Source: Nannochloropsis oceanica
Lineage: Eukaryota; Sar; Eustigmatophyceae; Eustigmatales; Monodopsidaceae
DNA: 64,000 nucleotides
Assembly (NCBI GenBank): GCA_004519485.1
Contig: CP038113.1
Span: 330,501 to 394,500 of the forward strand
Direction: 5' to 3'
The position numbers and the translations under genes were made by a program. Positions 1 through 11,682 of this stretch are shown one piece after another. The notes under the pieces were generated by a model that saw only the letters and a list, made by a program, of their open reading frames with translations, searched no databases and was not told the origin of the DNA. The first letter of the stretch is position 1. Each line of letters opens with the position of its first letter.

Positions 1-745
1 CTTGCACCAGGTGGTCTGCTCCCATCGAGCCACAATCTTATCCGTGGCCCAGGCCTTCTTCAGAGTCTTGGCACGCGCATTACGGGGGATCTTCACCTTC
101 AAGTCCGTAAGGTAGACACGCTTCAAAGGAATGACTTGCCGGGTCACGTTCGAGTCGGGGCCTTCCACAAGGACCTGAGGGGGCGGGAAGGAGAGGAGGG
201 GGGAGGAGGGGGAAGAGATGGAGGTTGGAGGGGTGATATGCCACATAAGTGGACTAATAAGAGGGGCAAAATATGCACCTTCACGTACGCGCCTGACACA
301 AAGGGGTAATATGACAGCACTTTTGCCCTTGTGTGCGTGGCCCCCTTCGCCTTTAAGGCAGAGAAAGGAGATATTGCACTCCATATCCTCGCTCCCATAA
401 GCCGCCAATATAAAATTGCTCGCACCATACACCCTCCTCATTCATCACTTAACCTCTGCACCCGCTCCACTATCTCTCACGCACCTTGTTGCCATCCACC
501 ACGTCGATGACGGTGGCCAGCTTGCCATAGTCGGGGCCATAGTTCACTAGCACTACCCGGCCGACCTCCACAAATCGTGTGAACAACTGTGTTGTAATGT
601 GGGGAGGGAGATGATGGGTTGTCGTACGGATAGCATTCGTCATACATGACTGTCCCCCCTCCTTTCTTCTCGCCTCCCCCCTCCTCCGGCCTATCCAGCT
701 TTTCTTCCTCCACCATTCCCTTTGTCGCCCGCTTACCTGAACCAT
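1..745 (-). CDS. RPL14: 60S ribosomal protein L14 (eL14), 3' end cut by window start
   Basis: Cytosolic large-subunit ribosomal protein eL14. Three exons read on the minus strand: 743-745 start codon within a 9-base first exon 737-745 (MVQ), exon 2 at 485-586, exon 3 at <1-174, with GT-AG introns 587-736 and 175-484. Exon 2 gives the family signature [19 protein letters not shown] followed by VIDVVDGNK; exon 3 continues with VLVEGPDSN and the [16 protein letters not shown] segment typical of eL14. About 95 residues are visible; the family is about 130-220 residues, so the C-terminal part lies outside the window. A tiny 3-codon first exon is common in ribosomal protein genes. It is divergent from the Lines-like gene, about 530 bases away. 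Identification is by recall of family sequence. Confidence 0.93.
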
Positions 746-1277
746 TGTAAATGTCCTGAAGGAAGCAACGGCGTATTGAACTGTGTGAAGTGTGAGGGGA
801 ATGAACGTGGTGGCATGAGTACAGTGCATCGAAGAGGTGACGGCAGGGGCGAAGAAGCAGAGGGTGATGATGGAGAGTCGTTGATGGACATGAAGGCGTA
901 CTGTCTGTCGTTTTAGCACGCCTCCTTCATCCCACACAACTCGCCAGATCTCCCAGCCACTTTAAGCGCTTCTCGAGATGTGGGTACGGATCCTGGTAGG
1001 TGTGAAAGAAGTCTCCTCATGCGTTGGGGCAAAGGAATGGAAGGAGGACGGCCTTACGGCCGCTCACTCGCCTTCTTCTGCCGCCGCTGGCACACTTTGC
1101 GTGCCCCCAAAACACAGGGGTACATCCACAAGTGCCGCTGCCTTCTTGGCCTTTGGTCCCGGCCGCTAATCTATTTGCTACCACTATAAAATACAGTGAT
1201 TTATCCAGTCCTCGTCTATTATCCTGTGATGCCGCAGGGCTGTCGGCTACTACCACCACCATAATGCCCCACCGCTG
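746..1277. other. Intergenic region between RPL14 and the Lines-like gene
   Basis: A 532-base divergent spacer that should hold both promoters. Short open frames on both strands overlap and resemble nothing known. I see no clear TATA box or RNA gene. Confidence 0.5.
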
Positions 1278-2963
1278 ATGGAGGAAGCCGACACGGCCCA
1301 CCTGCGCTCTTTGGCAGCCCTTGCCCCTGCCGTCTTTTTCCCTCCTGAACGATGTGACCGACAGAAAAACCACGAAGCGAATTTGTGTCGGCTGGTTCGT
1401 TCAGAAGATCCACTGATAAGTCATGTGGCCACTGGAATTCTGCTCAAGGGATTGCGGGATGCCAAGCCGGGTTCGTCGAAAGGATGCTTGACCGAGGTCT
1501 TGAGTCCCTACACTCCGAGTCACGGCCGGGTCAATATCGAGCGACATCGCCTCACCAATACACTAGAAGCCTGTCGTCGTTTGGTGGAGGAGGTGTGCTG
1601 TCCAGAGATAGACCCGGAGCTAAGGCATGACGAGAAAGAGAACGGAGTCGACGGCGATTACTTGTGCCATACAAAAGACATGAAGGCAACAAAAGTGTAC
1701 ATCCGACAGGTGGTCGCGCGGGCCTTGCCCGGTTGGCAAGAAGCAGCTTTGCAATCGTATGTTGTTTCTGCGGCGGCTGCGCGAGGAATCGATGCAGAGG
1801 AGGGCGAGGACGTGGAGTTGCCCCTCATTTGGGTCACCTCGTTGGGCTTAGTCCTTCGACGGAGCTACCACGAACCCGAAGAAGAAGACGAGGACGACGT
1901 GGAAAAGGAGAAAGAAAAGCAATGTTTAGCAAAAATGCTGCTGGCTTGGTGTCAGACTTGTTGGCGTGTTATTGAGCGAGTGGGTATAGGAGGGGTAGAG
2001 GCTCGACGACAGGTTCTCGAATTGGCCTTGGCGCTTCTGCGGGAGGCGGAAGGTGACGCGCAAGATGATGACGAAGAAGAGAGATGTCGACGAAAGGCAG
2101 AGAAAAATGTTATCGAGGGATTGATTGCATTGGTGCGCTGTGCTATCACCAAGTCAAATTCGATCAAAAAGCGCCACCGCAGCAACCTCAACACCGAAGA
2201 AGAATGGGATGAAGAGGTGGCTGTAACACCGACGCCTCCAGTGGCGACTCCGCCGTGCCCCCTTCTCCTGCCCCTTCAGGCACACAATTTATTCAATACT
2301 CATATGGCATTGTGGAGCAAGCTAGCCAAGCTGATAATCCAGCGACGGAATGCCACTGATGTTGATGCTGGTGTTGGTGTTGGTGCTGTTGCCGTTGCTG
2401 CGGCGGAATCGTCTTGCTTCTCCTCTTCCCCCTCCTGTTCCTCCTCTTCATCGGTAGAGAGGTGGGAGACTCTCTTTCTGTGCTTGTTGCAGAGCCCTAT
2501 TTGTGAGGCACATTTCGGGATCCAACGAGGAGGAGGAGGAGGAGGAGGAGGAGGAGGAGGAGGAGGAGGAGAAGGAGGAGAAGGAGGAGGAGGAGGAGGA
2601 GGAGGAGGAGGAGGAGGAGCAGGAGGAGAAAAAGAAGAAAAAGAAGAAGAAGAGCAAGATAGCCGATTAAGACTCCTGCTTGTCGAGAAACTGGTAGAGG
2701 ATGATAATAGGCTTATAGGTGTCTTAAAGGACCTGCTCCTCGTCAACTGGGGGCTTCGGATGCACACACTTTCTTCTGATGAAGGACAGCGGCTTCTCCC
2801 GCCTTTCCTGGCGGGTTCGGACCCTGCCGCGCTACTGTGTACTCTACTAGAGAAATTGCCCGATGGAAGTGCGGAGCAATTATTTTTGGATTTCCTTTTA
2901 TCGAATGAGACGTGTGCTTTGGAGTACCTTGTCAGGATAACGAAGTATACTGTGTGGCAACAA

Positions 2964-3036
<73 letters not shown>

Positions 3037-3173
3037 GAATGGTTCATTCCTTCTTACAGCGACTGAGCCAGCGTCTTGAGTCGTTGGCCTCCAGGCGGCT
3101 TCTTCCTTTTGACCCTTCTGCTCTTCTGGTACGCTTGCGGTCGCTCCAGGCACCGTGGCACGTGGATGCGTGA
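1278..3173 (+). CDS. Protein Lines homolog-like protein with poly-Gly and poly-Gln tracts
   Basis: Uninterrupted 631-residue frame with an ATG start. The C-terminal half has the layout of Lines proteins (LINS1 in animals, similar proteins in plants and algae): a helical block LLLVEKLVEDDNRLIGVLKD, then ELFLDFLL-type SNETCALEYLVRITKY, which resembles the LINES N/C-domain pattern in which a family-specific 'FL..ET.fLeYLlr' stretch follows an acidic helix. The N-terminal half (residues 1-330) is helical with two acidic patches. A GGA run at 2527-2628 encodes a long Gly/Glu tract, and a CAA/CAG run at 2958-3035 encodes 26 glutamines; both fall between predicted helices. The molecular role of Lines proteins is poorly known. 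The assignment is by recalled pattern only, so an Armadillo-like helical protein of another family remains possible. Confidence 0.6.
2527..2628 (+). repeat. GGA trinucleotide run coding poly-Gly/Glu
   Basis: Near-perfect GGA repeats, broken by GAA and GCA codons, inside the Lines-like coding region. The frame is kept throughout. Confidence 0.9.
2958..3035 (+). repeat. CAA/CAG run coding 26 glutamines
   Basis: Three CAA codons followed by mostly CAG codons, with one late CAA, encode 26 glutamines directly after a Trp codon in the Lines-like gene. Confidence 0.93.
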
Positions 3174-3514
3174 GCCGACAGAAAGGCATGGAAGTTTGTA
3201 GATTAATTAAAAGCTTGTATACAGCCAAGGTCGGTAGAATGTAATGGAGAAGAGGGAAAGGAAAGCGATGGATGGAGTGTGTGGGTGCCAACACTTTATT
3301 ACCACAAGAAGCAGAAGCAATTTTATTCGAGAAGGCGGTAGGCTCGTAGGATTGGGTTTGCGTCTTGTATTATTTTAATTTTCATTTGCCTGACCTCAAA
3401 TTTGATTTCGATTTCGCTATCCTTACCTTCTAAACAGCACAAAACATAAAGAAATATTCCCTGCCTTTCCCCACCTACCCCCCCGTGTTTCCTCCTCCTC
3501 CTCCTGTCACTCCC
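3174..3514. other. Convergent 3' region, Lines-like gene / PPCS
   Basis: A 341-base A/T-richer spacer between two converging genes. It presumably holds both polyadenylation regions. No other feature is visible. Confidence 0.5.
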
Positions 3515-4783
3515 CTACTTCCTCTCCCCTATCTTTTCAAGCAACTTCCTCTGCAACGCCACCGACAACACCACCATACCAGGGCCTAGAATTAACGCCA
3601 TAAAAATGTCCGCCAGGTCCACACTACGCAGCCGCTGCAGCAATGAAGGGGTCGGCAATGCCTTGAGTGGAGGGGGAGGTAGGCCGTAGGGCTGGTCACT
3701 CCGGGAAATAAAGGTAAAGTGGGCTTGTGCGACGAGAGGGACAAAGCGGGCTTCCAGGTCCTTCTGCGCAGGATCCATGACTACATGCTGCACGTGAAAT
3801 CCAGGAGTAGAAAGGACATCGGTCTGCTCAGTGCCTTTCTCCCCCCCCTCCATTGGTGCTTCGGCCCCGGCCACGAGTTGGACTTCCTTATAGCGAGTGT
3901 GTAGTAAGTTGGCAATTACAAGGTGAACACCGTAGCGAGCCACGGCCTCTTGTGCTTTTTCGAGAAGAATGTCGGGATCGGTCTCGAGTTTGAAGGAGAC
4001 GACGAACGCATGCGGGGCCCACTCATGACGAAGTAAGGGTAGGCATTTAGGAACAGCGTGCAGCCGCAAGATTAGCCCTTCTTGTTTCTCATCCTCCTTC
4101 CCTCCTTGCTGCTGCTGCTTGCGTCGATGCTCAATGGAGGACTGAATCTTATGCTCGGCCATCTCGGCGGCAGGAATATAGAAATCACTCACGGCACACG
4201 CCAGGAAAAACATTGCGTTTTGCCGAAAGGGAGCCAAAGCTCGGGCGGCGGCTTGGAGGATGAGGAGGTAGTCTGTCACGGTCTCGTAAGTCACCAGCAA
4301 CAACGTCCCTTCTTCCCTTGCTTCTTGATATCCCTCCAGTGCCCCCTGCAAAATATTTGCCGCCCCACGCTTTACGTCTAGGACCAAAGCACCTGTTTTT
4401 TCCCGCACCCACAAGGCATCTAGCAAGGTCCCGTCCACGTGCTCCGCTACCTCTGCCTGGAAGCAGCGGGCGAAAGGACAGGCCGTTCCGGGACGATGCA
4501 AGAAAATCACAACGTAACCCAGCTTCAAAAAGTACTCAGCCGAGGTTGCCCCGCGCTTGCCCGTACTGAAATTCTCGACGGAGCGCACTGTGTTGCGTTC
4601 CAAGGGAACCGAGGTCCCGCCGGAGGTGACTAAGACCACCGCCCGGTTCTGCTCCAAAAAACCGGCCGTGAATTCACGGATACGCTGCGTAGCCAACAGC
4701 ACGACGGGATTCATGCTGAGTGCAATATTATCGGGTTGAAAGAAGGTACATGTATCTTGTGAGCTGCTAGCCGTCGTGGTCAT
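3515..4783 (-). CDS. PPCS: Phosphopantothenate--cysteine ligase
   Basis: Joins 4'-phosphopantothenate to cysteine in coenzyme A synthesis. Read from the ATG at 4781-4783 the protein has 422 residues; the frame stays open about 90 bases further upstream, but only from a GTG, so the ATG is preferred. Residues about 50-90 carry the nucleotide-binding start [15 protein letters not shown] and the [18 protein letters not shown] block, which match eukaryotic PPCS closely. Further family blocks are [24 protein letters not shown] and [11 protein letters not shown], then [12 protein letters not shown] near residue 330. The C-terminal hydrophobic stretch ([21 protein letters not shown]) is unusual for this soluble enzyme and may be a membrane anchor. 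Intronless. It shares a divergent spacer with COX6B. Confidence 0.93.
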   Translation of the reverse strand: MTTTASSSQDTCTFFQPDNIALSMNPVVLLATQRIREFTAGFLEQNRAVVLVTSGGTSVPLERNTVRSVENFSTGKRGATSAEYFLKLGYVVIFLHRPGTACPFARCFQAEVAEHVDGTLLDALWVREKTGALVLDVKRGAANILQGALEGYQEAREEGTLLLVTYETVTDYLLILQAAARALAPFRQNAMFFLACAVSDFYIPAAEMAEHKIQSSIEHRRKQQQQGGKEDEKQEGLILRLHAVPKCLPLLRHEWAPHAFVVSFKLETDPDILLEKAQEAVARYGVHLVIANLLHTRYKEVQLVAGAEAPMEGGEKGTEQTDVLSTPGFHVQHVVMDPAQKDLEARFVPLVAQAHFTFISRSDQPYGLPPPPLKALPTPSLLQRLRSVDLADIFMALILGPGMVVLSVALQRKLLEKIGERK

Positions 4784-5334
4784 GGTCTGGCGGAGGGTAA
4801 AGGAGGTCGCGGGAATCTCTTCTCGCTCGACGCCTGTCTGAAGGGTTGGCAGGGAATCTTGATGGTCAGGCACGGGTACAAAAGGGCATCGAAGAGGGGA
4901 CTGGGCATGTGCTATGGAAATTTACTTCGCATGATATGCTATACTGAGCTTTGGCCCGCGTGAAAGACTAGGGCATGTGGACTTGGGGTGAGGGAGGCAC
5001 TGGGAGAGGAGGTCGTCCGATGACGATATGATACTTTGTGCCGCAAAACGCGAGGTCGCCAGAGAGCATCTTATATGCGCTCATGTGTTAGGTGCATCGC
5101 GTCCACCACCCACCTAATAGACACATGCTGGACGGCATCGACGAGCCCTGCGTGGGCAACACATGTTCCTTGTTGCAAGACGTGCGTGCGCATGGCCGCT
5201 GGATCAGAGCCAATTGGGTGCATTGGCAGGCAACGCGGGTGTTTTGGGGCCTGCAAGAAGCGATGGCCTCACTAATGCAACTGCTCCGTCTATACTTTCA
5301 TACAAACCACACTTAGACCCCTCCTAACTTAGCT
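4784..5334. other. Divergent promoter region, PPCS / COX6B
   Basis: A 551-base spacer between two genes reading away from each other. Small overlapping open frames on both strands look like chance. No recognisable regulatory site was found by eye. Confidence 0.5.
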
Positions 5335-5831
5335 ATGTCGACGCTTGAGGTCAGCGACCTGCCTGTGCCCGCCAAGGATGAGCGCTTCCCGACCATTAAC
5401 CAGGCCCTGAACTGCTGGTAAGTGTAAATGTGGAGAGCCAAGGGGAAGAGCAGGGGATTTGCCTTGCGTTGGGCACGTCATATCTGCCCAGTGTACTTCG
5501 TGGCAGGGAAAGACTCGCCCGCTTTCCGCATGTACAAATGCTCTCCAGTTGTCTATCTCTTCTTGGTGCTCTCATTTATTTTCTCTTTGCGGTAACAGTG
5601 CCAGTGTATGACCCATCTGGACTCACACCTCTCCTTTTCTCTCTCACGTCCAGGAACAAATACAACGAGTGGGTGCTGTGCCTAAAGAACAACGAGAAGG
5701 ATGAGGCCAAATGCTTTTTACCTCGTTTTAATATGCGTGAGCTTTGTCCAGGGGAGTGGGTGGAGAAATGGGATGCGGATCGCGACGGAGACAAGTTCGC
5801 CGGTCTCCAGGTGGACGATGCTGAGCATTAA
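5335..5831 (+). CDS. COX6B: Cytochrome c oxidase subunit 6B
   Basis: Intermembrane-space subunit of respiratory complex IV. Two exons, 5335-5417 and 5654-5831, with a 236-base GT-AG intron splitting the Trp28 codon; the spliced product has 86 residues, the usual size. It shows RFPTINQALNCW, then the twin-cysteine pattern CX9C (Cys27, Cys37) and CX10C (Cys48, Cys59), and the family ending RELCPGEWVEKWDADRDG. The CX9C/CX10C cysteines form two disulfides after Mia40-dependent import. There is no N-terminal presequence, as expected for this import route. Confidence 0.95.
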
Positions 5832-6659
5832 GCGTCTCGGGTGTGGTAGCGCTAGATAGAGAATATTCGTGCGTTATTTCTCAGCTTGGTCCTTGTATTT
5901 CCTATTTAGCGATGGACTGGTGGGGTCGTGATGCATGAGTATTAGCGACGTGGATGTTTTTTTGTAGGAAGGAAGAAGCGAGGGGAAAGACATGGGGCGA
6001 GGCTACAAGGACGAGTACAGGGAATATGGGACACTTGCCTCCTACTTTCGTCGTACGGCTATGTGTATGGGTTGGTTCTGTTGATATGCCGCGCTGCATT
6101 AGGGTGGGTATCCCTGGGAACGGCTCTTCGTCCGTGCGTTCTTTGTGTCGCGTTGTCAAGCAGGAAAAAGAAAAGGTACCAAAAAAGGCATTGATGAAAT
6201 GCAAAAACCACCATTCAGCTCGTCATTTGTCGGTCGACGAGTAACTGACTAAGTTCATTGTTGTCATTATCATTTTTGCGGCCATGTATCTAGAAGTGGT
6301 TAGAGCTCTAGTTCTTTCTTCATCTTCCACCTTTTCCCTCCACTACTCAGCTTCGTAGTTTTTGAGCACTTTGAGATTCTTAGTTGGTTTGCTTGTTGCT
6401 GGTAGTTTCACTATTTCCTCACCTCACATCACGCCACATCGCATTTCTGTTGTCCCTCTATCTACTTTCCCATTGCATTTCTGCCCTTCGGTGGGCTCGT
6501 AAGACGACTTTCACTCATTTTATAATTTTCCTCTTCCCACATCAGCCCAGGAAAAATTTATGGGAATGCCAACTTCTCCCTCAAAAAAGAGAAAGGCACA
6601 AAAAGCTCTAATTTCTAGAATGAGGTGTAAGGCAGAAAATTCTAGATAGAGGTTTTAGC
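5832..6659. other. Convergent 3' region, COX6B / PWWP-PHD gene
   Basis: An 828-base spacer after COX6B and after the stop of the minus-strand chromatin gene. The second half is T-rich with scattered TTCTAGA-like strings. No gene could be supported. Confidence 0.45.
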
Positions 6660-9600
6660 CTAGAAAGAGTTGTTAGCGTCCTCTCCCTCCATCTCGACGC
6701 CACCGCTTCCCCCGCTGCTGCTGCTGTTGATCGTGGTGGTTGCCGCCGAGACGGTAGCTGGCGGAGATGCACTACCCAGCATCTCGACCTCCTCCTCGTC
6801 CCCGTCCTTGTTCACATCTTTATGAAGTTGTTGCTCTTCTGGGAGAGTGGACAACGTTGTCGGGGTGGTGGATGGAGATGTAGCGACAGTTTGCTGCTGC
6901 TGCTGTTGCTCCTCCTCCTCCTCATCATCATCATCATCATCATAATCCTCCCCCTCCTTCTGATGCAGCTGCGGTTGCTGCTGTTGTTTTTGTTGTTGCT
7001 GCTGCTGCTGTTGTTGGTGCTGCGGCTGCAGGAGATTCTGGAGCTTAGCGGAGACACTGTCCCGCTCCCTTTCCTTCCCAACCTCTCTCTGGTTGCCTTC
7101 GGCCGTCCCCTCCACAGAACGACCCATCACCCACTCCATGGGCACCTCGCTCTCCTTCCTCTTTTTAATCTTTTCCTCTAACCCCCCCACCCTCGCTCGT
7201 GCCTCGGCCAACTCCTCCCGCAACCGCACATTTTGCTCCTGTACATCTTCAAACGCCCTCCTGGCCGCCCACAGCTGACCCTCGCGTTGCTGCAATAATC
7301 CATGTTTACTTTCCAACCGAGCCCTCAGATTCCCGTTCGAAATCTGAAGCTCCTTCACTATATGCATATCGCCCATGGTCACAAAGTGATCGTCCTCCTC
7401 CAGCCCCTCCTCCTCCTCTTCCTCTCTCCCACAGTCCCTCCCTCCCTCCCTCCTTCTTCGTTTTTTAACCGAAAATTCCATCACCACACTCTTCTCTTCT
7501 GCGATACTCTTCCTAAGCAAAGCATGCCCCTCCATGCATCGTCTCAACAATCCAGCCTGCTCCTCTAAGGCAGCTTGTAAGTGATCCCTCTGTAGTAACG
7601 TCGACCGATGAGGCCATGTATCCTCAAACCGCATCTGGGAAATAACTCTAGCGATTTCTCCTTTCTCCATGTCTTCCCTCTCCGCCTCCTCCGACAACAC
7701 AGGGAACGGCTTCTGACTCGCCACATGAATCATTGGGGCTTTTCTCACGTACTCCACCCATTCCTCCAAAGTCCGTGCCGGGCTGTACTCCCCCACTTCC
7801 CCACATTTCGTCAAGGATTCCAGCTCACCTCGCCAGGCGACACCACCCCCAATGCCAGGGCCCGTCGCTACTGCTGCTGTTGCTGCTGCTACAGCTCCAG
7901 CACCAGGTGTCGAGCCCTCCTCCTCTTCCTCAACCAAGGCCTCAGCCTTGACAATCTCCTTTCGATTTGACTCCAAATATCTCTTCGCATTCCCTCGCAA
8001 CGTGTCGAGTGCTTCTAACACAGGAGCATATGTTCCTTCCACCAATCCACCAGTTTTCCGCTGCTGCTGCTGCAGCTGCTCCGCCTTCTCCGCCTTCTCC
8101 GCCGGCTTCGCTGCTTGTAAAAAAGCCACAGTCTGTTCTCTCAACGTGAAGAGGTCCTCCAAGTATTCATCCGCCGTGCCATAGTGCCCCGCGCGGATCT
8201 TCGAACCAATCTCAACAATATCCAACGGCCGCTCCCACCCCGCTGCCTCCCTACCTCCCTCCTTCTGCGATGGTCGCTTTGCGCCATTCAAAAAAGGACG
8301 CATGAAGGGCAAAGATAAATAATTGGTGGCTAGGCGAGCCCAAGACCGTTCTAACAAGACAGCAAGCTGGATCCGTGGGGCAGGATGTTCGCAGTGAGAA
8401 CATTGATTAGAGTCATCGCCCGCCACATACTTTTGACGGCCCGTCGGGGCCAAGCCGGGGGGAAGGTGGGAGGGGCAGTAAGCAACTGGACACGACCCGC
8501 ATTTCCAGAGAACGGGATGCATGGCCTCCGATCCACTACCGTTTGCAAGCTTCCTCTTGCTGCTATTGCTGGTGCTAGTCTTCTTGCTGCTGCTGTTGGG
8601 CTTGCCGTCTGTTACTGCTGCGGTTGCTGCTGCTCCAGCTGCTGTTGTGCTGGCGTCATCGTCCACATCTGAGGCCCCACCCCTGTCATTCTTCTCACCG
8701 CCATCACCACCACTCACCTCCACCCCCCTCCCCTTACTGCCACTGATAGCACCCTTACTTTTCCCGCTCTTGGCCGCAAGTTCCGCCTCCGACACACGGC
8801 AAATCGCACACCGGTGCCGCGGGCAGAAGAACTGATCCCCTCCCGCCAACATCCCTAAACAAGGCTTATGGTACACTTTCCGGCAGTTGGGCGCATCGCA
8901 CTGCATCAGCATCCCGGGCTCCATGCAAATAAAGCACTCAAATTCCGAGTCGTCCGATCCCCTTCCTCCACCTCCTCCCCCCCCCCTTCCCTCCCAATCA
9001 GCCTCTCCGGTGCTTCCCCCTCCCATGCCCCAACCTCCCCACGTCGCCCGCTTCTCTGCTGCTGCTGCTGCTGTTGCTGCTGCTATTGCTGCGGCTGATG
9101 CTGCTGTCAGCGAGGCCCGTCGCCTCTTCGCCTCCAATTCTGCTGCAGCGTTTTCTGACACGCGCGGAGGTCGTCCCCTGCCTCGACGAGCTCCCTCCAC
9201 CCCTTCCTCCCCCCCCCCCTCCCCCAGCAGCAGCACCTCCACCGAGTATACCCAAGCCCGGAGCAAAATCACTGTGATATTGCTCTTGTAACAAGCAAGT
9301 CTCGAGTGGCTGGCCCTCCCACGGCCCCCCTCCCAAGGAAGATTGAAACGCAATATGTCCATTCTGAGGCACCCCTCCCCCAGCTGGAGCACCAGCAGTA
9401 GCAGCAGTGACATCAGCAGAAGCGTGTGTATGCATGGGTGACACGACCCCGTCAGTGGACGAGAGTGACAAGTGTTGATGCCAAGCAGAGGGGAAAACGT
9501 CACCATGCCTGTAGTGGTCATGGAGCGATCCTCCTCCTCCTCCCCTTTGACAGGCATCCCAATTTCGCAGCGCCTCTTCAACCCCAGCGACAAATTTCGC

Positions 9601-9909
9601 ATTTTTAGTGACTTTGGCGTTGGTATTGAAAGATTTCCTCATCCCTTCCTCGAACGCCACCAAGCTCGCCGGATGGATCCAGCCAATGTCATTCGAGCCG
9701 AAGAATTTCACACACACTTGAGTCGCCTTCCGCTGGTACGAAGCGTATCGTCGTTGCTCCTCCTTCGACGCCGCACGCGCAGGCCAGTAGGGATGGTGTC
9801 CCAATTTCGCCCAGAAGCCCGGGGATCCAAGTAGAAAATCCAGCTCGGGCTCGAACTTTTCCATCATGACCGAGCCGCCGCCGCTGCCGCCACCACTGCT
9901 GGACGCCAT
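6660..9909 (-). CDS. PWWP-PHD domain chromatin protein (frame changes on a G11 run)
   Basis: A putative histone-reader protein. From the ATG at 9907-9909, residues about 20-110 form a PWWP domain (GFWAKLGHHPYWPARA, VKFFGSNDIGWI). The frame opened there leaves the family-like sequence near 9200, while a second frame carries on to the stop at 6660: basic RRGRGRPPRV, then a Cys/His-rich PHD/extended PHD module (FECFICMEPGMLMQC, FFCPRHRCAIC, WKCGSCPVAYCPSH), then a leucine-rich coiled coil (SNGNLRARLESKHGLLQQRE) and a poly-Gln/acidic tail. The two frames meet across eleven consecutive C on the plus strand (9209-9219), with no usable intron there. A base-count error, a length variant or a real frameshift would all explain it. 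The joined protein would be about 1,080 residues. PWWP plus PHD is a common pair in methyl-histone readers; the target is unknown. Confidence 0.75.
9209..9219 (-). repeat. Homopolymer run (G11 in the sense strand) at a frame change
   Basis: Eleven C in a row on the plus strand, followed by one T and five more C. It lies where the PWWP frame and the PHD frame of the chromatin gene must meet. Confidence 0.9.
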
Positions 9910-11682
9910 ATGTCTCTTTTCTCTCTCTCACTCTCTTGTGGGATTCGTCTTGACTCGTCGATGTGGCGTCGCGCTACTTATTTTCCCCCAAATTATCTAA
10001 GAATAAATCCGCGCCGCGTTGATCATTCACCTATAAGTGGTGAAAAGAGTAGAGGGGAACGGGTGAATAAACGAAGAAGGGAGGAGGGAAGGTGCAGGGG
10101 TTATGCTACCCTTCACTTCAGTCAGCGACGGACACAAACAACAGTCTTGCGACGTGTGGCCTGCCGCTCGGCAAGGTAGGAAACAGCAAGACACGCTTCG
10201 AGGTGTTGTACGGAGGATGCGTGGTCGTGATCGAGGCACAGAACGTCAGCACTACTCATAGCACCAAATATGCACCACAAACAATCCAACAAAAAACTCC
10301 AGAATCCATTGGCGGACACCCCATGCCTCCAAAGTTAAGAAACAATAACTGTATCAACTACTAGGGCAAGATCGCAAACGTATGGAGGGAAAAAGTCGAG
10401 GGAGATGAATACGCCACCGCGGTAGGTCGCGAGAAGAGAAGAGGATTTTCTGCGCTCCTTCCCGACCACCCACATGTGTCCCAATGCATGAACACCAAAA
10501 CCACCATCTATACACGCGTAGACCACCTGTCTTCAATCACGTGTGCAGGGTGATGGAGTGACGTTAAGGCGGTTACCAGGAAGTAATTGGAGGGATTCAT
10601 AACTGCCCCTCTACGGAAGTAGTTTGAGCACTCTCAATTTTTAGGCATTCCTCCTCCACGTTGTCACTATTCAACCATAAGCACGCATCTGCCGTATAAT
10701 ACTAGGAACGTCCCGGTCTGTGGAGCAGTCAGTGGCCTCGGAAAAGGCTTCCAAGGACCGCCTTAGTGTCGTGCTCCTCCCTCTGCCATCTCCTCATCTT
10801 CCGCAGGAGCAGCATGCCTGTGACCAATATAAAGGTAGGATAAGGGACTAGGAGCCAAATGAGGACTCGCGTTCTATGGAGCGTGTTATACAGACCCTCC
10901 CAAGGCCTTGACATGGACACAGCGGCTATAAGGTGGGTGTAGGGAGGGAATGGCCCTGGGGCATGGCCTTTTCCATTTCTCAGATCACGAGGGAGGTGGT
11001 GCTTCGCGCAACCCTCTCTGGTGTGAGAAGACTTACATGGATTGTGTGTAGAGCCACGACCCAGGTAAGGCGTTTGTCAACATGCTGGTCGACGACAAAA
11101 GAAGCGGTGGAGACGGGCCCTGGGTTGGTTAGTGCAGAGAAAATGAAACGTGAGGTCAAAGTATTCGATTACTGCCAGGAATTTGCTTGTCTCGTTGCAT
11201 CAATACTCCTGCCTCCTCCTGCCTCCCTCCTTCTTCTTCGTCGGGTTCTAGCCCCTTCACCACCTCTCAAACTACACTCATGCGAAGATATGCTGCACAA
11301 CCAGGTTTAAATAAGTCAGCCAAGGAGCTCAAGTAGGGCTTTAATACCCCCATCCTTTCAGGCGTCCGCTCACATGGGTCTTTGCTGAGTTTATCCAAGG
11401 TCGCCCGCCAATGAAGGCTACTCTTGAGCTAACCTTTGGCTTTCACAATCATTTCCTGTACAGTGACCGCACAGGTGCCCTAAAACGGGGCGAAAGACGC
11501 GCAGGGCCTGCTGCGCGGCCTAAGAAAGGGGATCGTGCGGTCTTTTTGTGCGGTAAGAATTCAGGAAAGGCTCCTCCTCTCCGCTCTCTCTCTTGTCCGA
11601 AATGGCCTACAAACAGACAGCACTGACCACCAACACCCAACACAAAATGCATACTGAACCCCGGCACAAAAACTCAGAACGC
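9910..11682. other. Long divergent spacer upstream of the PWWP-PHD and RecD2-like genes
   Basis: About 1.77 kb, one of the longest gaps in the window. It holds only short, overlapping open frames with no recognisable domain. No tRNA, repeat array or transposon end was found. Part of it could be 5' UTR or an unrecognised short gene. Confidence 0.45.

Noticed and set aside
9240-9602. Hydrophobic N-terminal extension of the PHD frame
   Set aside because: It is the alternative frame of the PWWP protein's linker and starts at a non-ATG codon; the family-like sequence starts only past the G11 run.
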